Assembly (NCBI GenBank): GCA_900469615.1
Contig: UBYA01000001.1
Span: forward strand, 310,001 to 374,000
Direction of reading: 5' to 3'
DNA: 64,000 nt
From: Hyphomicrobiales bacterium
GTDB lineage: Bacteria > Pseudomonadota > Alphaproteobacteria > Rhizobiales > Rhizobiaceae
Made by a program: the position numbers and the translations under genes. The notes beneath the pieces are model-generated. The model did not search any database. It saw nothing but the letters and a program-made list of their open reading frames with translations, and had not been told where the DNA came from. Below are positions 54,916 to 63,214 of the stretch, piece after piece. Every line of letters begins with the position of its first letter. The first letter of the stretch is position 1.

Positions 54916-55956
54916 CTATTGCCGCGACATGCGCAGTCGCTCCAGCCAGACGGCGAAGATGATGAATGCTCCGACGAAGGTTCCCTGCCAGAAGGGATCA
55001 ACCCCGGCCAGAAGAAGGGAGTTGCGGATGACCTCGATCAGGAGCGAGCCGACGACGGCTCCCGGCGCGCTGCCGTATCCACCCATCAGGTTCGCGCCGC
55101 CGATGACGGACCCTGCGATGACCTGAAGCTCCTGTCCGGTGCCGAGGACGTTCGTCGCCGCCCCGAGCCAGCCAAGCAGGAATACCGAAGTCAGCGCCGT
55201 AATGACGCCCATCAGGATGTAGACGGAAAGCTTGATCGCGTAGACGGGCAGCCCCGTCAGTTCGGCGGCCGACTGATTGCCGCCGATCGCCTTCACGTAG
55301 CGGCCCCAGCGGGTCATCGTCAGTGCGAACTGCATCGCGATCGCCGCGATGACGACCGCAATCAACACCGTGGGAATACCAAGGACCGTGCCGCCGCCGA
55401 CAGCAAACAGCATGTCTCCACCCGGACCGAAATCGTAGAATACCTGGTTTCGGGAGATTACGAGCGTGATCGATCTCAAGACGCTCATCATGCCGAGCGT
55501 GACGATGAAGGGCGGCATTTTCATATAGGTGACGAGGAAGCCGTTGATGGCTCCGGCGAGGCCTCCCACCGCCATGGTCAGAACGACCGCGGGAAAGAAC
55601 GGCATGCCGCCGTTCAACATGATCGCCAGCGAGATCGCGCAGAGGCCGAGGTTCGAGCCGGACGAGATATCGATGCCGCCGGTCATGATGACCGGGGTCA
55701 TACCGATCGCCATCAGAGCGACGAACGCGAAATTCTGGAGGATGTTCGACAGGTTTGCGACGGACAGGAACTTGGGTGCGATGGCACCGACGACGATACA
55801 CAGCAGGATAACGACAAGCAGTATCCAGAATTCCTGGCTGTGCAGAAACGCTCTTGTGAGGCTGCGTTCGCGCTTGTCGAGAACGGCGTCGAGATCGGCC
55901 GCGTTCGAGCCGGTAAGACTGGGTGATCCCATGGTCGTATTGTTTCGATCGGTCAT
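54916..55956 (-). CDS. Ribose/fructose-type ABC importer permease, RbsC/FrcC-like
   Basis: The protein has 346 residues with eight to ten hydrophobic segments. The stretch TGGIDISSGSNLGL is the hallmark of RbsC-type permeases, and GAATNVLGTGQELQVIAG with GGANLMGGYGSA is the second. It likely works as a homodimer with the ATPase encoded upstream. The 346-residue length is normal for the family. Confidence 0.92.
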   Translation of the reverse strand: MTDRNNTTMGSPSLTGSNAADLDAVLDKRERSLTRAFLHSQEFWILLVVILLCIVVGAIAPKFLSVANLSNILQNFAFVALMAIGMTPVIMTGGIDISSGSNLGLCAISLAIMLNGGMPFFPAVVLTMAVGGLAGAINGFLVTYMKMPPFIVTLGMMSVLRSITLVISRNQVFYDFGPGGDMLFAVGGGTVLGIPTVLIAVVIAAIAMQFALTMTRWGRYVKAIGGNQSAAELTGLPVYAIKLSVYILMGVITALTSVFLLGWLGAATNVLGTGQELQVIAGSVIGGANLMGGYGSAPGAVVGSLLIEVIRNSLLLAGVDPFWQGTFVGAFIIFAVWLERLRMSRQ

Positions 55957-55975
55957 GTTCGCTCGTAGAATTTGG

Positions 55976-56719
55976 TCAGGCGCTGGCCTGAGCGCCGGTG
56001 ATCAGCGCGGTGACTTCCTGGGGCGAGGTGCTGGCAATCGCCTTGTCGGCTACCTTCTGGCCGCGACGCATCACGATGACGCGATCACAGACCTCGAAGA
56101 CATCGGGCATTCGGTGCGAGACGAGAACGATCGCCGTTCCCTGGTCTCGGAGGCGTTTGATCAGCGCCAAAACCTCGGCGACCTGGCGAACGGAAATTGC
56201 GGCGGTCGGCTCGTCCATCAGAACGATTTTCGACTGGGCCAGACGGGTGCGGGCAATCGCCACTGCCTGGCGTTGGCCGCCCGACATGCGAGCCACAAGA
56301 TCGCGGGCGCGCGTTTCGGTCTTGAGTTCGCGGAAAATCTCCACGGCCCGCCTGCGCATCGCGCCATGATCGAGGAACTTGAAAGGACCGATGGTCCTCA
56401 TGATCTCGCGGCCGAGGAAGACATTTGCGGAGGCCGAAAGGTTGTCGCAAAGCGCCAGGTCCTGATAGACCACCTCGACGCCGCTTGCCCTCGCTTCCGC
56501 AGGTTTCGTGAAATGGACGTCGTTTCCGTTGAGCCTGTAGCTGCCGGAACTGGGCGTGTGATTGCCAGCGATAACGCGGATCAGCGTCGATTTGCCTGCG
56601 CCGTTGTCGCCCATCAGACCAACGATTTCTGCAGGCTTGATCGAGAACGACACCTCGGTCAGGGCCTGTATCGCGCCGAAATTCTTCGATACGTTTGATA
56701 GTTCAAGAACACTCTGCAA
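55976..56719 (-). CDS. Ribose/fructose-type ABC importer ATPase, single-domain (FrcA-like)
   Basis: The protein has 247 residues and one nucleotide-binding domain. Walker A is GDNGAGKST, the signature is MSGGQRQAVAIART and Walker B is IVLMDEPTAA. RbsA-type ATPases are usually about 500 residues with two domains; this half-size form resembles FrcA of the Sinorhizobium fructose importer and should act as a dimer. First gene of the minus-strand operon, divergent from the alpha/beta hydrolase at 56907. Confidence 0.9.
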   Translation of the reverse strand: MQSVLELSNVSKNFGAIQALTEVSFSIKPAEIVGLMGDNGAGKSTLIRVIAGNHTPSSGSYRLNGNDVHFTKPAEARASGVEVVYQDLALCDNLSASANVFLGREIMRTIGPFKFLDHGAMRRRAVEIFRELKTETRARDLVARMSGGQRQAVAIARTRLAQSKIVLMDEPTAAISVRQVAEVLALIKRLRDQGTAIVLVSHRMPDVFEVCDRVIVMRRGQKVADKAIASTSPQEVTALITGAQASA

Positions 56720-56787
56720 GCTTCTCCTCCTTCTCGCTGAGCTCTCTGTCGGATGCCGCGGCCGAAAAAACCGGGCAGCTATAATCT

Positions 56788-56873
56788 TGGTCTTAGACCA
56801 GTACTAAAATTCTTCTCCTATCCGCTGCCGTCTTGTTTCCTCCATGGCCTGCATATAGTCTTAGTCTAAGACT
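56788..56873. promoter_or_regulatory. Two palindromic operators, candidate ROK repressor sites
   Basis: TGGTCTTAGACCA (56788-56800) is a 6-1-6 palindrome, and AGTCTTAG-T-CTAAGACT (56857-56873) is an 8-1-8 perfect palindrome. Both share a GTCTTAG core and sit in the 187-base gap between the divergent ATPase and hydrolase genes. The ROK regulator encoded at 57828 is the likely ligand. They could act together by looping and switch both directions. Confidence 0.65.
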
Positions 56874-56906
56874 TGTGTCAAATTGTTAATGCGGGAGAAG
56901 ACGAGA

Positions 56907-57827
56907 ATGAGCGTGTATGACGAACTATCGCCGGATATGCAGGCCTTCGCCCGCTATCTCAAAAAGGCGGACGACCTGATCGCATCCGACGCAATCGAAG
57001 ATGTACGACTGGGGACACGACGGCTTCGCGATGAGGCAGGGCGCAGGATTCCAGCCGTTGATAATGTGGAGGAGGGAGCATTCGAGGGGATGCGCTTTCG
57101 CACTTATCGGCCGGCAACCGCGCCAGGCGTGCCGACCGTGATCTACCTCCATGGCGGCGCATGGAGCCATCTCGATATCGATGTCTACGACCCGATCATG
57201 CGGCAGGTCGCCGCCGATGGTCCGGTAAGGGTAATCGGTTTGGAATACCCGTTGGTCCCGGAGGTCCGCTTCCCAGCCAACATGGACGCCTGCGTAAGTT
57301 TCGTCCGTCATGTGATGGCGCGCGAGCCGAATACACCGATTGTCCTGATGGGAGATTCGGCAGGAGCCAATCTCGCGATCGGCACGGCAATCCTCCTGCG
57401 TGATCGTTACAAGACCCAGCTTGCAGGGCTCGCGCTTATTTATGGCGGGTTCGATCTTGAAAACGAGCGGGAGTCGGCTTCACGCTACGGTGGCGGCGAG
57501 TTGCCAATGACCACAGAAGGCGTACGCGCCTCACAGGCATTCTATCTCGGGAAGGATGGTGATCCCGCAAACCCGCTCATAAGCCCGGTCAAAGCTGACC
57601 TGCGGGGTCTGCCTCCGACATTCCTGTCCGTCGCCAGCCACGACAACCTGTACGACGAGAATATCGAGATGGCGCGGCAGCTCGGCTATGCCGGCGTAGC
57701 CGTGGAACTGAAAATCTATCCGCGAGCCATTCACGGCTTCCTGGAAGCCTGGAGTGTTACCGGTTCCCCGATAGCGAAGACCGCGCTCGAAGACCTCGCG
57801 CGGTTCTCGGTAAGCCGGGGACGGTGA
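56907..57827 (+). CDS. Alpha/beta hydrolase, hormone-sensitive-lipase type
   Basis: The protein has 306 residues. Oxyanion HGGAW motif is at YLHGGAWSHLD, the nucleophile in MGDSAGANLAI and the catalytic His in AIHGFLEAW. These esterases cut small acyl esters or lactones, here perhaps an acylated sugar. The end abuts the convergent ROK regulator gene. It is divergent from the ABC operon with two operators between. Start at 56907 is the third in-frame ATG and has the most convincing N-terminus. Confidence 0.88.
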   Translation: MSVYDELSPDMQAFARYLKKADDLIASDAIEDVRLGTRRLRDEAGRRIPAVDNVEEGAFEGMRFRTYRPATAPGVPTVIYLHGGAWSHLDIDVYDPIMRQVAADGPVRVIGLEYPLVPEVRFPANMDACVSFVRHVMAREPNTPIVLMGDSAGANLAIGTAILLRDRYKTQLAGLALIYGGFDLENERESASRYGGGELPMTTEGVRASQAFYLGKDGDPANPLISPVKADLRGLPPTFLSVASHDNLYDENIEMARQLGYAGVAVELKIYPRAIHGFLEAWSVTGSPIAKTALEDLARFSVSRGR

Positions 57828-58994
57828 TCAGGCCGCGACCGAACTGAATGCGGGAAGAAGAAACAGATCCTCGCGAATGAGGGCCGCCGCTCCGACCGCG
57901 GGCAGGCGTTGTCCGGGACCGTCGACGACGATCGGCGGCACCGACAATCCGGGAATGAACTTCGCCTGCAGCCGTTCGGCCACTTTATCGGCGACCTTGG
58001 GATAGAGCACCGACAGCGGTCCCGACACGACGATAACGGCGGGGTCGAGAAGATAGATTGCGTTCAGGAGCGCCGCTGCGAGCCTGTCCGACCATATGGA
58101 TAGCACCTCAAGCAGCTCCGTATCAGGTTCCGCGATCGCTGCCAGGGCATTGAGGGCATCCTCGGGGTCTTCGGCTGCACCGATAAACTTGGCGAAGTGT
58201 GCATAGCCCGCACCTTCCTGAAACGTCTTGCCGCTCTGGGAGAGCTCATCCGACAGACGCATCAGGCCGATCTCTCCGGCAACCCCGTGTGCGCCCCGAT
58301 CCACGATTCCGTTTCGAACAACCGCGCTGCCGATACCGCTTGCCAGCACGAGAACGAGAAGGCTTTCCTTCTCCCGTTCCGGCAGCCGTTCGGAGATGAG
58401 GAACGCCGTCGCGGCTGCGTCGTTGCAGCATTTGATTACCCAACCACTTGGCATCGCGGCGGTCAGCATCACCGTCAGATCGACGTCGTTCCACGAACGA
58501 ACGGGCGGGATAAAGACCTTGCCTGCGGGTGTGACGATACCAGAAACCGACATGCCGAGGCCGTAGACATCTGAATCGGCCAGGCGGCTTTCTCGAAGCA
58601 TCGCATCGACGATGGATTTCACTCTTTCGACGACGTCTTCGGCAGGCATGTCCGAGATCTTGATGGGTACGTTCACGCGCCTGACGATCGCGAGCGAGAA
58701 ATCGCACAAGACCGCCAGCAGGTGCTCCGGCGTGACCTCGACGCCGACGAAAAATGCGCCGTTGGAATTAAGGGAAAGGACGTTGCCGGGACGGCCCCGA
58801 TAGCCTCCGCCCTGCTCGACACCGGCTTCGACCACCAAGCCGGCATCCATCAACTCACCCACGGCATAGCCGACCGTCGTTTTGGTGACGCCAAGCTCCC
58901 TGGCAAGGTCGGCCTTTGATTGCGGACCTTTGTCGCGAAGCAGGCGAAGGCACTTCTGGGAATTGACATGGCGAAGGAGGCGGGTGGTCGTCAT
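57828..58994 (-). CDS. ROK-family transcriptional repressor (NagC/XylR-like)
   Basis: The protein has about 388 residues: an N-terminal winged helix (about 5-65, including SKADLARELGVTKTTVGYAV) and a ROK sugar-kinase-like domain. The phosphate-binding and glucose-binding stretches are present in altered form (VLVLASGIGSAVV, GVAGEIG), and the usual ROK CNCG zinc motif is not evident, so it is a regulator, not a kinase. It converges on the alpha/beta hydrolase gene and probably binds the two palindromes at 56788-56873 in response to a sugar. Confidence 0.9.
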   Translation of the reverse strand: MTTTRLLRHVNSQKCLRLLRDKGPQSKADLARELGVTKTTVGYAVGELMDAGLVVEAGVEQGGGYRGRPGNVLSLNSNGAFFVGVEVTPEHLLAVLCDFSLAIVRRVNVPIKISDMPAEDVVERVKSIVDAMLRESRLADSDVYGLGMSVSGIVTPAGKVFIPPVRSWNDVDLTVMLTAAMPSGWVIKCCNDAAATAFLISERLPEREKESLLVLVLASGIGSAVVRNGIVDRGAHGVAGEIGLMRLSDELSQSGKTFQEGAGYAHFAKFIGAAEDPEDALNALAAIAEPDTELLEVLSIWSDRLAAALLNAIYLLDPAVIVVSGPLSVLYPKVADKVAERLQAKFIPGLSVPPIVVDGPGQRLPAVGAAALIREDLFLLPAFSSVAA

Positions 58995-59136
58995 TGATCG
59001 ATTTTGGTCCTTTCGAATATCGAGCGATGCGTATCGCCACATGCCCGATAGATCGCGATGCTATCAGACTCCAGCGGTACAGATAAGATAGTTTTTCTCT
59101 GAGACAAATTAAGGCAAGTGAAATTCGCAGCCCACG

Positions 59137-59162
59137 AAAAAAGGCTCCCACCAATGGGAGCC
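59137..59162 (-). terminator. Rho-independent terminator of the PhyH-like gene
   Basis: An eight-base-pair stem, GGCTCCCA (59143-59150) and TGGGAGCC (59155-59162), with a four-base loop, is flanked on its left by six A (59137-59142). Read on the minus strand it is a hairpin followed by six T, the classical intrinsic terminator, and lies 41 bases after the stop at 59204. Confidence 0.8.
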
Positions 59163-59203
59163 CGATGTTGGTCCTTGCTAAACAATCTTTCCACTGCAAC
59201 GGG

Positions 59204-60160
59204 TTAGGCGTTCCAGCTTTTCGAGCCGAGCAGTTTCTCGCCGAGCGGCGTAAGCTCTGCGGTCTTGCCGTGACGCTTTTCCAGGCCACGCGGATCACCG
59301 ACGAAGCCGGCGCGCGCAATCGGGGTGCGCTCTCTCCAGGAGCGGATGCGGGCTTCACGCTCCACCAGGTCGTGCTCGTCGGCAGGAAACATGGAAATGT
59401 ACTGCGCCATGCGCACCTTGTTTTCCGACGTGTTGGGTGCAACCCCGTGGGCGAGGAGGGAGTTGAAGATCATGAGATCGCCGGGGAAGAGTTCTAGCTT
59501 GACCGCCTTGTCCTCGATGCCAGCCATGTTGGGGCGATGGGGGTCACGGTCGGCAGGCTGGGTCTTCACCCACTCGTCGAAATGCTCGAACAGATACGGG
59601 ACACACTGGAAGCCGCCGATATCGCCGCCGTCCTGGTGGACGAGCGAAAGTACGCCCTGAACGGCGATCGGCAGAGGGTCGAGCGACGTGTCGGCATCCC
59701 AGTGGATGAAGCCGGGAGAGGCGCGCTTGCCCCTGTTCGGGGTGTTCAGGTTCGCGCGGTCGATCGACACCCAAAGGTCTTCCATATCCCAGATGTCTAC
59801 GAACGCGTCGTAGATGCGCGGCTCCATACGGTTATTCCAGAGCAGCTGGTGGTGATAGACTTCCACCATGCCCGTATTGGCGACAGCGCCGTCGGGAACC
59901 GGATTGCGCGAAGCGACGTCCCATGTGGACGGGTCGTCGGGGTCCTTCTCCTCGAACTCCCAGAGCATCGCCTTGAGGCGCTCGACATTCTCCTTGGGGA
60001 CGGCGTTGCGGACGATGACGTAGCCGGATCTTTGCCAGTGGTCGAAATCGGCCTGGGACAGGACGCGCAAGGGCAGCTTCTTCTTGATCTGGTGGAGCGG
60101 CGTTGTGGCGCGGCTCGATGTCGGGTGGTCGTCCTTGTTGATATCGGTAGCGTGGGTCAT
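59204..60160 (-). CDS. Phytanoyl-CoA dioxygenase-family Fe(II)/2-oxoglutarate oxygenase
   Basis: The protein has 318 residues. The iron-binding residues are His153 and Asp155 (HWDAD) and His238 (LAHGVAPN), and Arg250 would bind 2-oxoglutarate; all required residues are present. PhyH-type enzymes hydroxylate small organic compounds. GGAGGAG precedes the ATG at 60160, and the in-frame ATG at 60229 is weaker. Divergent from an AraC-type regulator at 60508, which probably controls it. The substrate is unknown. Confidence 0.9.
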   Translation of the reverse strand: MTHATDINKDDHPTSSRATTPLHQIKKKLPLRVLSQADFDHWQRSGYVIVRNAVPKENVERLKAMLWEFEEKDPDDPSTWDVASRNPVPDGAVANTGMVEVYHHQLLWNNRMEPRIYDAFVDIWDMEDLWVSIDRANLNTPNRGKRASPGFIHWDADTSLDPLPIAVQGVLSLVHQDGGDIGGFQCVPYLFEHFDEWVKTQPADRDPHRPNMAGIEDKAVKLELFPGDLMIFNSLLAHGVAPNTSENKVRMAQYISMFPADEHDLVEREARIRSWRERTPIARAGFVGDPRGLEKRHGKTAELTPLGEKLLGSKSWNA

Positions 60161-60435
60161 CGTTTCTCCTCCGTGGTTGCCAGTCTCCAACTGGCATTCG
60201 AGAACGATATCCGAGGCCTTGGCCGCCATGTTGTAGCGTCGTGTTGAATAATGATACTATTGTCGCGTCTATCCGGCTTTGGACGTCACATCGGGGGTAC
60301 TGGAGCATCGTCTGACGAACGCCCTTTCAACCCAGCCCGTGGCGCGTATCGACATTTCCCTCGACAACGACGCAAGCCGCTGTTTCGCAAGCTTTGCCTT
60401 GAACCCGAGCGAAAACCACTATCCCCAACACCGCT

Positions 60436-60447
60436 TATAGCGCTAAA
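60436..60447. promoter_or_regulatory. Extra LacI-type operator-like site
   Basis: TATAGCGCTAAA at 60436-60447 differs by one base from the consensus TTTAGCGCTAAA seen before the NanA-like and ABC operons. It sits 60 bases before the AraC gene. One chance match in 64 kb is possible, so this is weaker than the paired sites. Confidence 0.4.
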
Positions 60448-60507
60448 CTGACAAGGGCCGGGGCCAGAAATTGCGCCGGAGCTTATCGTTTTGGGGATGG
60501 ATACCTC

Positions 60508-61404
60508 ATGAAGCCGTTTCTGGAAAAGGTGGTTGTCGCCGATGATTCTTCATGGTCGATGGTCCGGGCGCTCAGGCATTCCAACGTGCCGTTCGAATGG
60601 CATCACCACCCGGAATTCGAACTCACACTTACGACGAATTCGCGCGGCCATCGTTTCATCGGGGATCATGTCGGGACGTATGACGACGGTGATCTGGTCC
60701 TGCTCGGACCACACCTTCCACATACCTGGTCGTCGTCAAGCAAGATCGACGACGACCAGCCTCACAACGTTATGGTGATCTGGTTTCGGCCCGAATGGGC
60801 GCGGGGGCTGACGGAGCTTCTGACCGAACTGAAGCCGATCGGCGCAATGCTGGAGCGATCCTCCCGTGGCCTGCAGTTTTCACCGCAAGCGGCCGACCGG
60901 GTTCGCGCTTCGATCGAGGCCATTTTCGACAAGAAGCCCGCCGATCGTCTTCTGGACCTTATGGCCATCCTTCTTTCGCTTACCACGGATGACGGCGCGG
61001 CCCCGCTCAGCGCGCCGAACAAGACGCCGTTGGCAACCGAAGCGCCGGGTTCAAGAATCGACCGGGTACTGGAACACGTCCACAAGAATTACCGGGATGA
61101 GATCAGGGTCGCCGAGCTGAAGGAAATCGCCGCGCTCAGCGCTTCGGCATTCCATCGCATGTTTATGCGGCATACCCGCCTGACGCTCAGCGAATATGTC
61201 ATGCGGCTTCGGATCGGAGAAGCCTGCGGCGAGCTGATCGCGGGAGACCGGTCCATTGCATCGATCGCCGAGGCCGTGGGTTACCGCTCGCTTGCCAACT
61301 TCGGAAGGCAGTTCAAGTCTCTGAAAGGGCAGACCCCGCGAGAATACCGACAGCGTTTCAACGCAGCGCCGGCAGGGCAATCTAGCCGGTCACGAGAGTT
61401 CTAG
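60508..61404 (+). CDS. AraC-family transcriptional regulator
   Basis: The protein has 298 residues: an N-terminal cupin-like ligand domain (HHHPEFELTL, FIGDHVGTYDDGDLVLLGPHLPHTW) and a C-terminal double helix-turn-helix (from about 195, ALSASAFHRMFMRHTRLTLSEYV and AEAVGYRSLANFGRQFK). Such proteins usually activate. It is divergent from the PhyH-like gene, with a 347-base gap that includes a LacI-type motif. Confidence 0.9.
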   Translation: MKPFLEKVVVADDSSWSMVRALRHSNVPFEWHHHPEFELTLTTNSRGHRFIGDHVGTYDDGDLVLLGPHLPHTWSSSSKIDDDQPHNVMVIWFRPEWARGLTELLTELKPIGAMLERSSRGLQFSPQAADRVRASIEAIFDKKPADRLLDLMAILLSLTTDDGAAPLSAPNKTPLATEAPGSRIDRVLEHVHKNYRDEIRVAELKEIAALSASAFHRMFMRHTRLTLSEYVMRLRIGEACGELIAGDRSIASIAEAVGYRSLANFGRQFKSLKGQTPREYRQRFNAAPAGQSSRSREF

Positions 61405-61416
61405 CCCGATAGACGA

Positions 61417-61659
61417 TTAGGAGCCGGGAATGGCATTCTTGTCGAGAGCGCCGGCGATCTTCTCCATCGAAGCCTTGCAGCGCTTGCAGTTGCGACCGGA
61501 GTAACAGGGGCTGACCGCCTCGTCGTCTTGGCCGAGGCGCCCTTCGACAAAGCGGGCGGCATCGGCATCGACGGGATGATGGTCCGATCCACAAGGGCCG
61601 CGCCGTTCTCCGCGATTGGCCAGTTCGAACCCCGATCCATAACGTCCACTATCGCACAT
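61417..61659 (-). CDS. Small hypothetical protein with several cysteines
   Basis: The protein has 80 residues, starting MCDSGRYG. GGGAGG lies six bases before the ATG at 61659, a strong reason to believe it is expressed. Cysteines occur near the start, in the middle (RRGPCGSD) and in a C-terminal cluster (SPCYSGRNCKRCKAS); such spacing may bind a metal. I do not recognise the family. It is next to the GntR gene on the same strand, 148 bases away. Confidence 0.6.
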   Translation of the reverse strand: MCDSGRYGSGFELANRGERRGPCGSDHHPVDADAARFVEGRLGQDDEAVSPCYSGRNCKRCKASMEKIAGALDKNAIPGS

Positions 61660-61807
61660 ATCCGTCCTCCCAAAGACCATGGCATGGGTTCAGGATATGG
61701 ACTTGCACGAAACCGTGTTGTCCCGGTTTCTCTCATTCTGATACTATTGTCGCGTTCCCTGCGGCATCAGGGCTCCAATCGGAAAAGTGTTCGCCGTCGA
61801 GGTCAGG

Positions 61808-62806
61808 TCACGCGAAGAAGCTCGCCGGTTCCGTCGCACCCTCGTGGCGAACCATTTCGGCGCGCGCAACGACGCCAGCGACCGAGCTCCTGATGTGGGC
61901 GCGCATGGCAGCTTCCGCCTTGGCGGGGTCCCCCAGCCGAATCGCGGCAAAGACGGCGGCATGTTCGTCGAAGAACGCTTCCCGAGGCGGCTTCTCGACT
62001 TTTGTCCCGACGGTGTGCTTTGAGAGAGTGAGCAGGCAATGTGTTGGCTGCAGAGCCTTGGCGAGCTCACGATTGCTGGTGCGCTGCACGCAAGTCACAT
62101 GCAGATCGACTTCAAGGTCATACATCTCGGTGGCGGAAATTGCCGGATAACGGCTCGCTCCGTCGGCCAGACGAGCGCTCATGGCGGCAACCTCGTCGTC
62201 CGGGAGCCTTTCCAGCGCGGCAGCGAGAGCGACGGGTTCGAGATGCTCGCGCAGTTCGTAGAGTTCGAGGATGCGTCGCTCGTCCAGCGGGACGACCGAC
62301 CACCGCGAGGCCTCGTCCTTCTCGATCATCCCAAGTGTTTCCAATCTGGAAAGGACATCTCGGGCAACAGTGCGGCCGACGCCGTAGTGCCGTGCGAGTT
62401 CATGCTCGTTGATCCGCGTTCGGCCGAAGAAGGAACGGTGGACCACTTTTTGCTCGACGTCGTCGTAAAGCGTCTGCCAGGCGAAATTGATGCGGGGCTC
62501 GTGAAGGATCGAGAGACGGGCCAGTGATTGCGCAAGCGGGGCACGGATCGGCTCCACACCGGATGGCCCAACGATATAGCCATGGGCTCCGGCGCGATGC
62601 ATGAGACCATCCGCCATCAATTCCTGCAAGGCGCTTCGCACCGGTACGCGGCTGGAGCCCACAAGCTGCGCCAGCGGGACCTCCGTCAAAACGGTGCCGG
62701 GCTCGATATCCCCGTTTACGATCGCGTCCCTGAGGCTTCGGCTTAGCTTTTCAGCCAACGTCTGTTTGCGCTGCAATTCGGAGCCCATGCCCTTTCGATC
62801 GTCCAT
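61808..62806 (-). CDS. GntR-family FCD regulator with a second winged-helix-like segment
   Basis: The protein has 332 residues. The first winged helix (about 15-75, SSRVPVRSALQELMADG) is standard for FadR-type GntR proteins. A second segment (about 108-170, NEHELARHYGVGRTVARDVLSRLETLG) also reads as a GntR winged helix, and the FCD domain follows (LYELREHLEP, HVTCVQRTSN, FFDEHAAVFAAI). Family members normally have one. It lies downstream of a fucose-dehydrogenase-like SDR gene on the same strand and may regulate it. The ATG at 62806 has a poor binding site; 62788 is an alternative. Confidence 0.88.
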   Translation of the reverse strand: MDDRKGMGSELQRKQTLAEKLSRSLRDAIVNGDIEPGTVLTEVPLAQLVGSSRVPVRSALQELMADGLMHRAGAHGYIVGPSGVEPIRAPLAQSLARLSILHEPRINFAWQTLYDDVEQKVVHRSFFGRTRINEHELARHYGVGRTVARDVLSRLETLGMIEKDEASRWSVVPLDERRILELYELREHLEPVALAAALERLPDDEVAAMSARLADGASRYPAISATEMYDLEVDLHVTCVQRTSNRELAKALQPTHCLLTLSKHTVGTKVEKPPREAFFDEHAAVFAAIRLGDPAKAEAAMRAHIRSSVAGVVARAEMVRHEGATEPASFFA

Positions 62807-63214
62807 GAGCGCAATTGTAACGTCCTCGGCTCGGCGTGTCGACTATCGATGCCCGGCCCTGCGATACCGTCGCCCGCCCATCGAATGATGTGGCTGACGG
62901 GGACTTGCCGGCTCTCATGCCACGGGCGGAAGTCCCTCGGGTATGTTGCGGAAGCGAGCCGGACGCAGGAACCTGCGGATCGATAACGCCTCGATCTCAT
63001 CCGCGATCGCAGTCAGGAGCGCCGCACGGCTTGCCCTTAGGCTGTAACCGATAGACGGAAGACGTCCTCCGTCGCCGCGCAAAACCGATCGGCGCGCTCG
63101 ACGGTGTCCATCGAGAAGCTCGACGCCGGCTCATTCTGGAAGGCCGCGCCTCCACGGATCCAGGTCCCTGCTATCAGGTGCTTTAAAGGTCATGCGTTTC
63201 TCATTGCGTCGTTG
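62807..63214. other. Stretch without a recognisable gene
   Basis: About 408 bases between the GntR gene start and the SDR gene end, both on the minus strand. It must hold the GntR gene promoter; I see no supportable gene, repeat or dyad. Confidence 0.5.
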
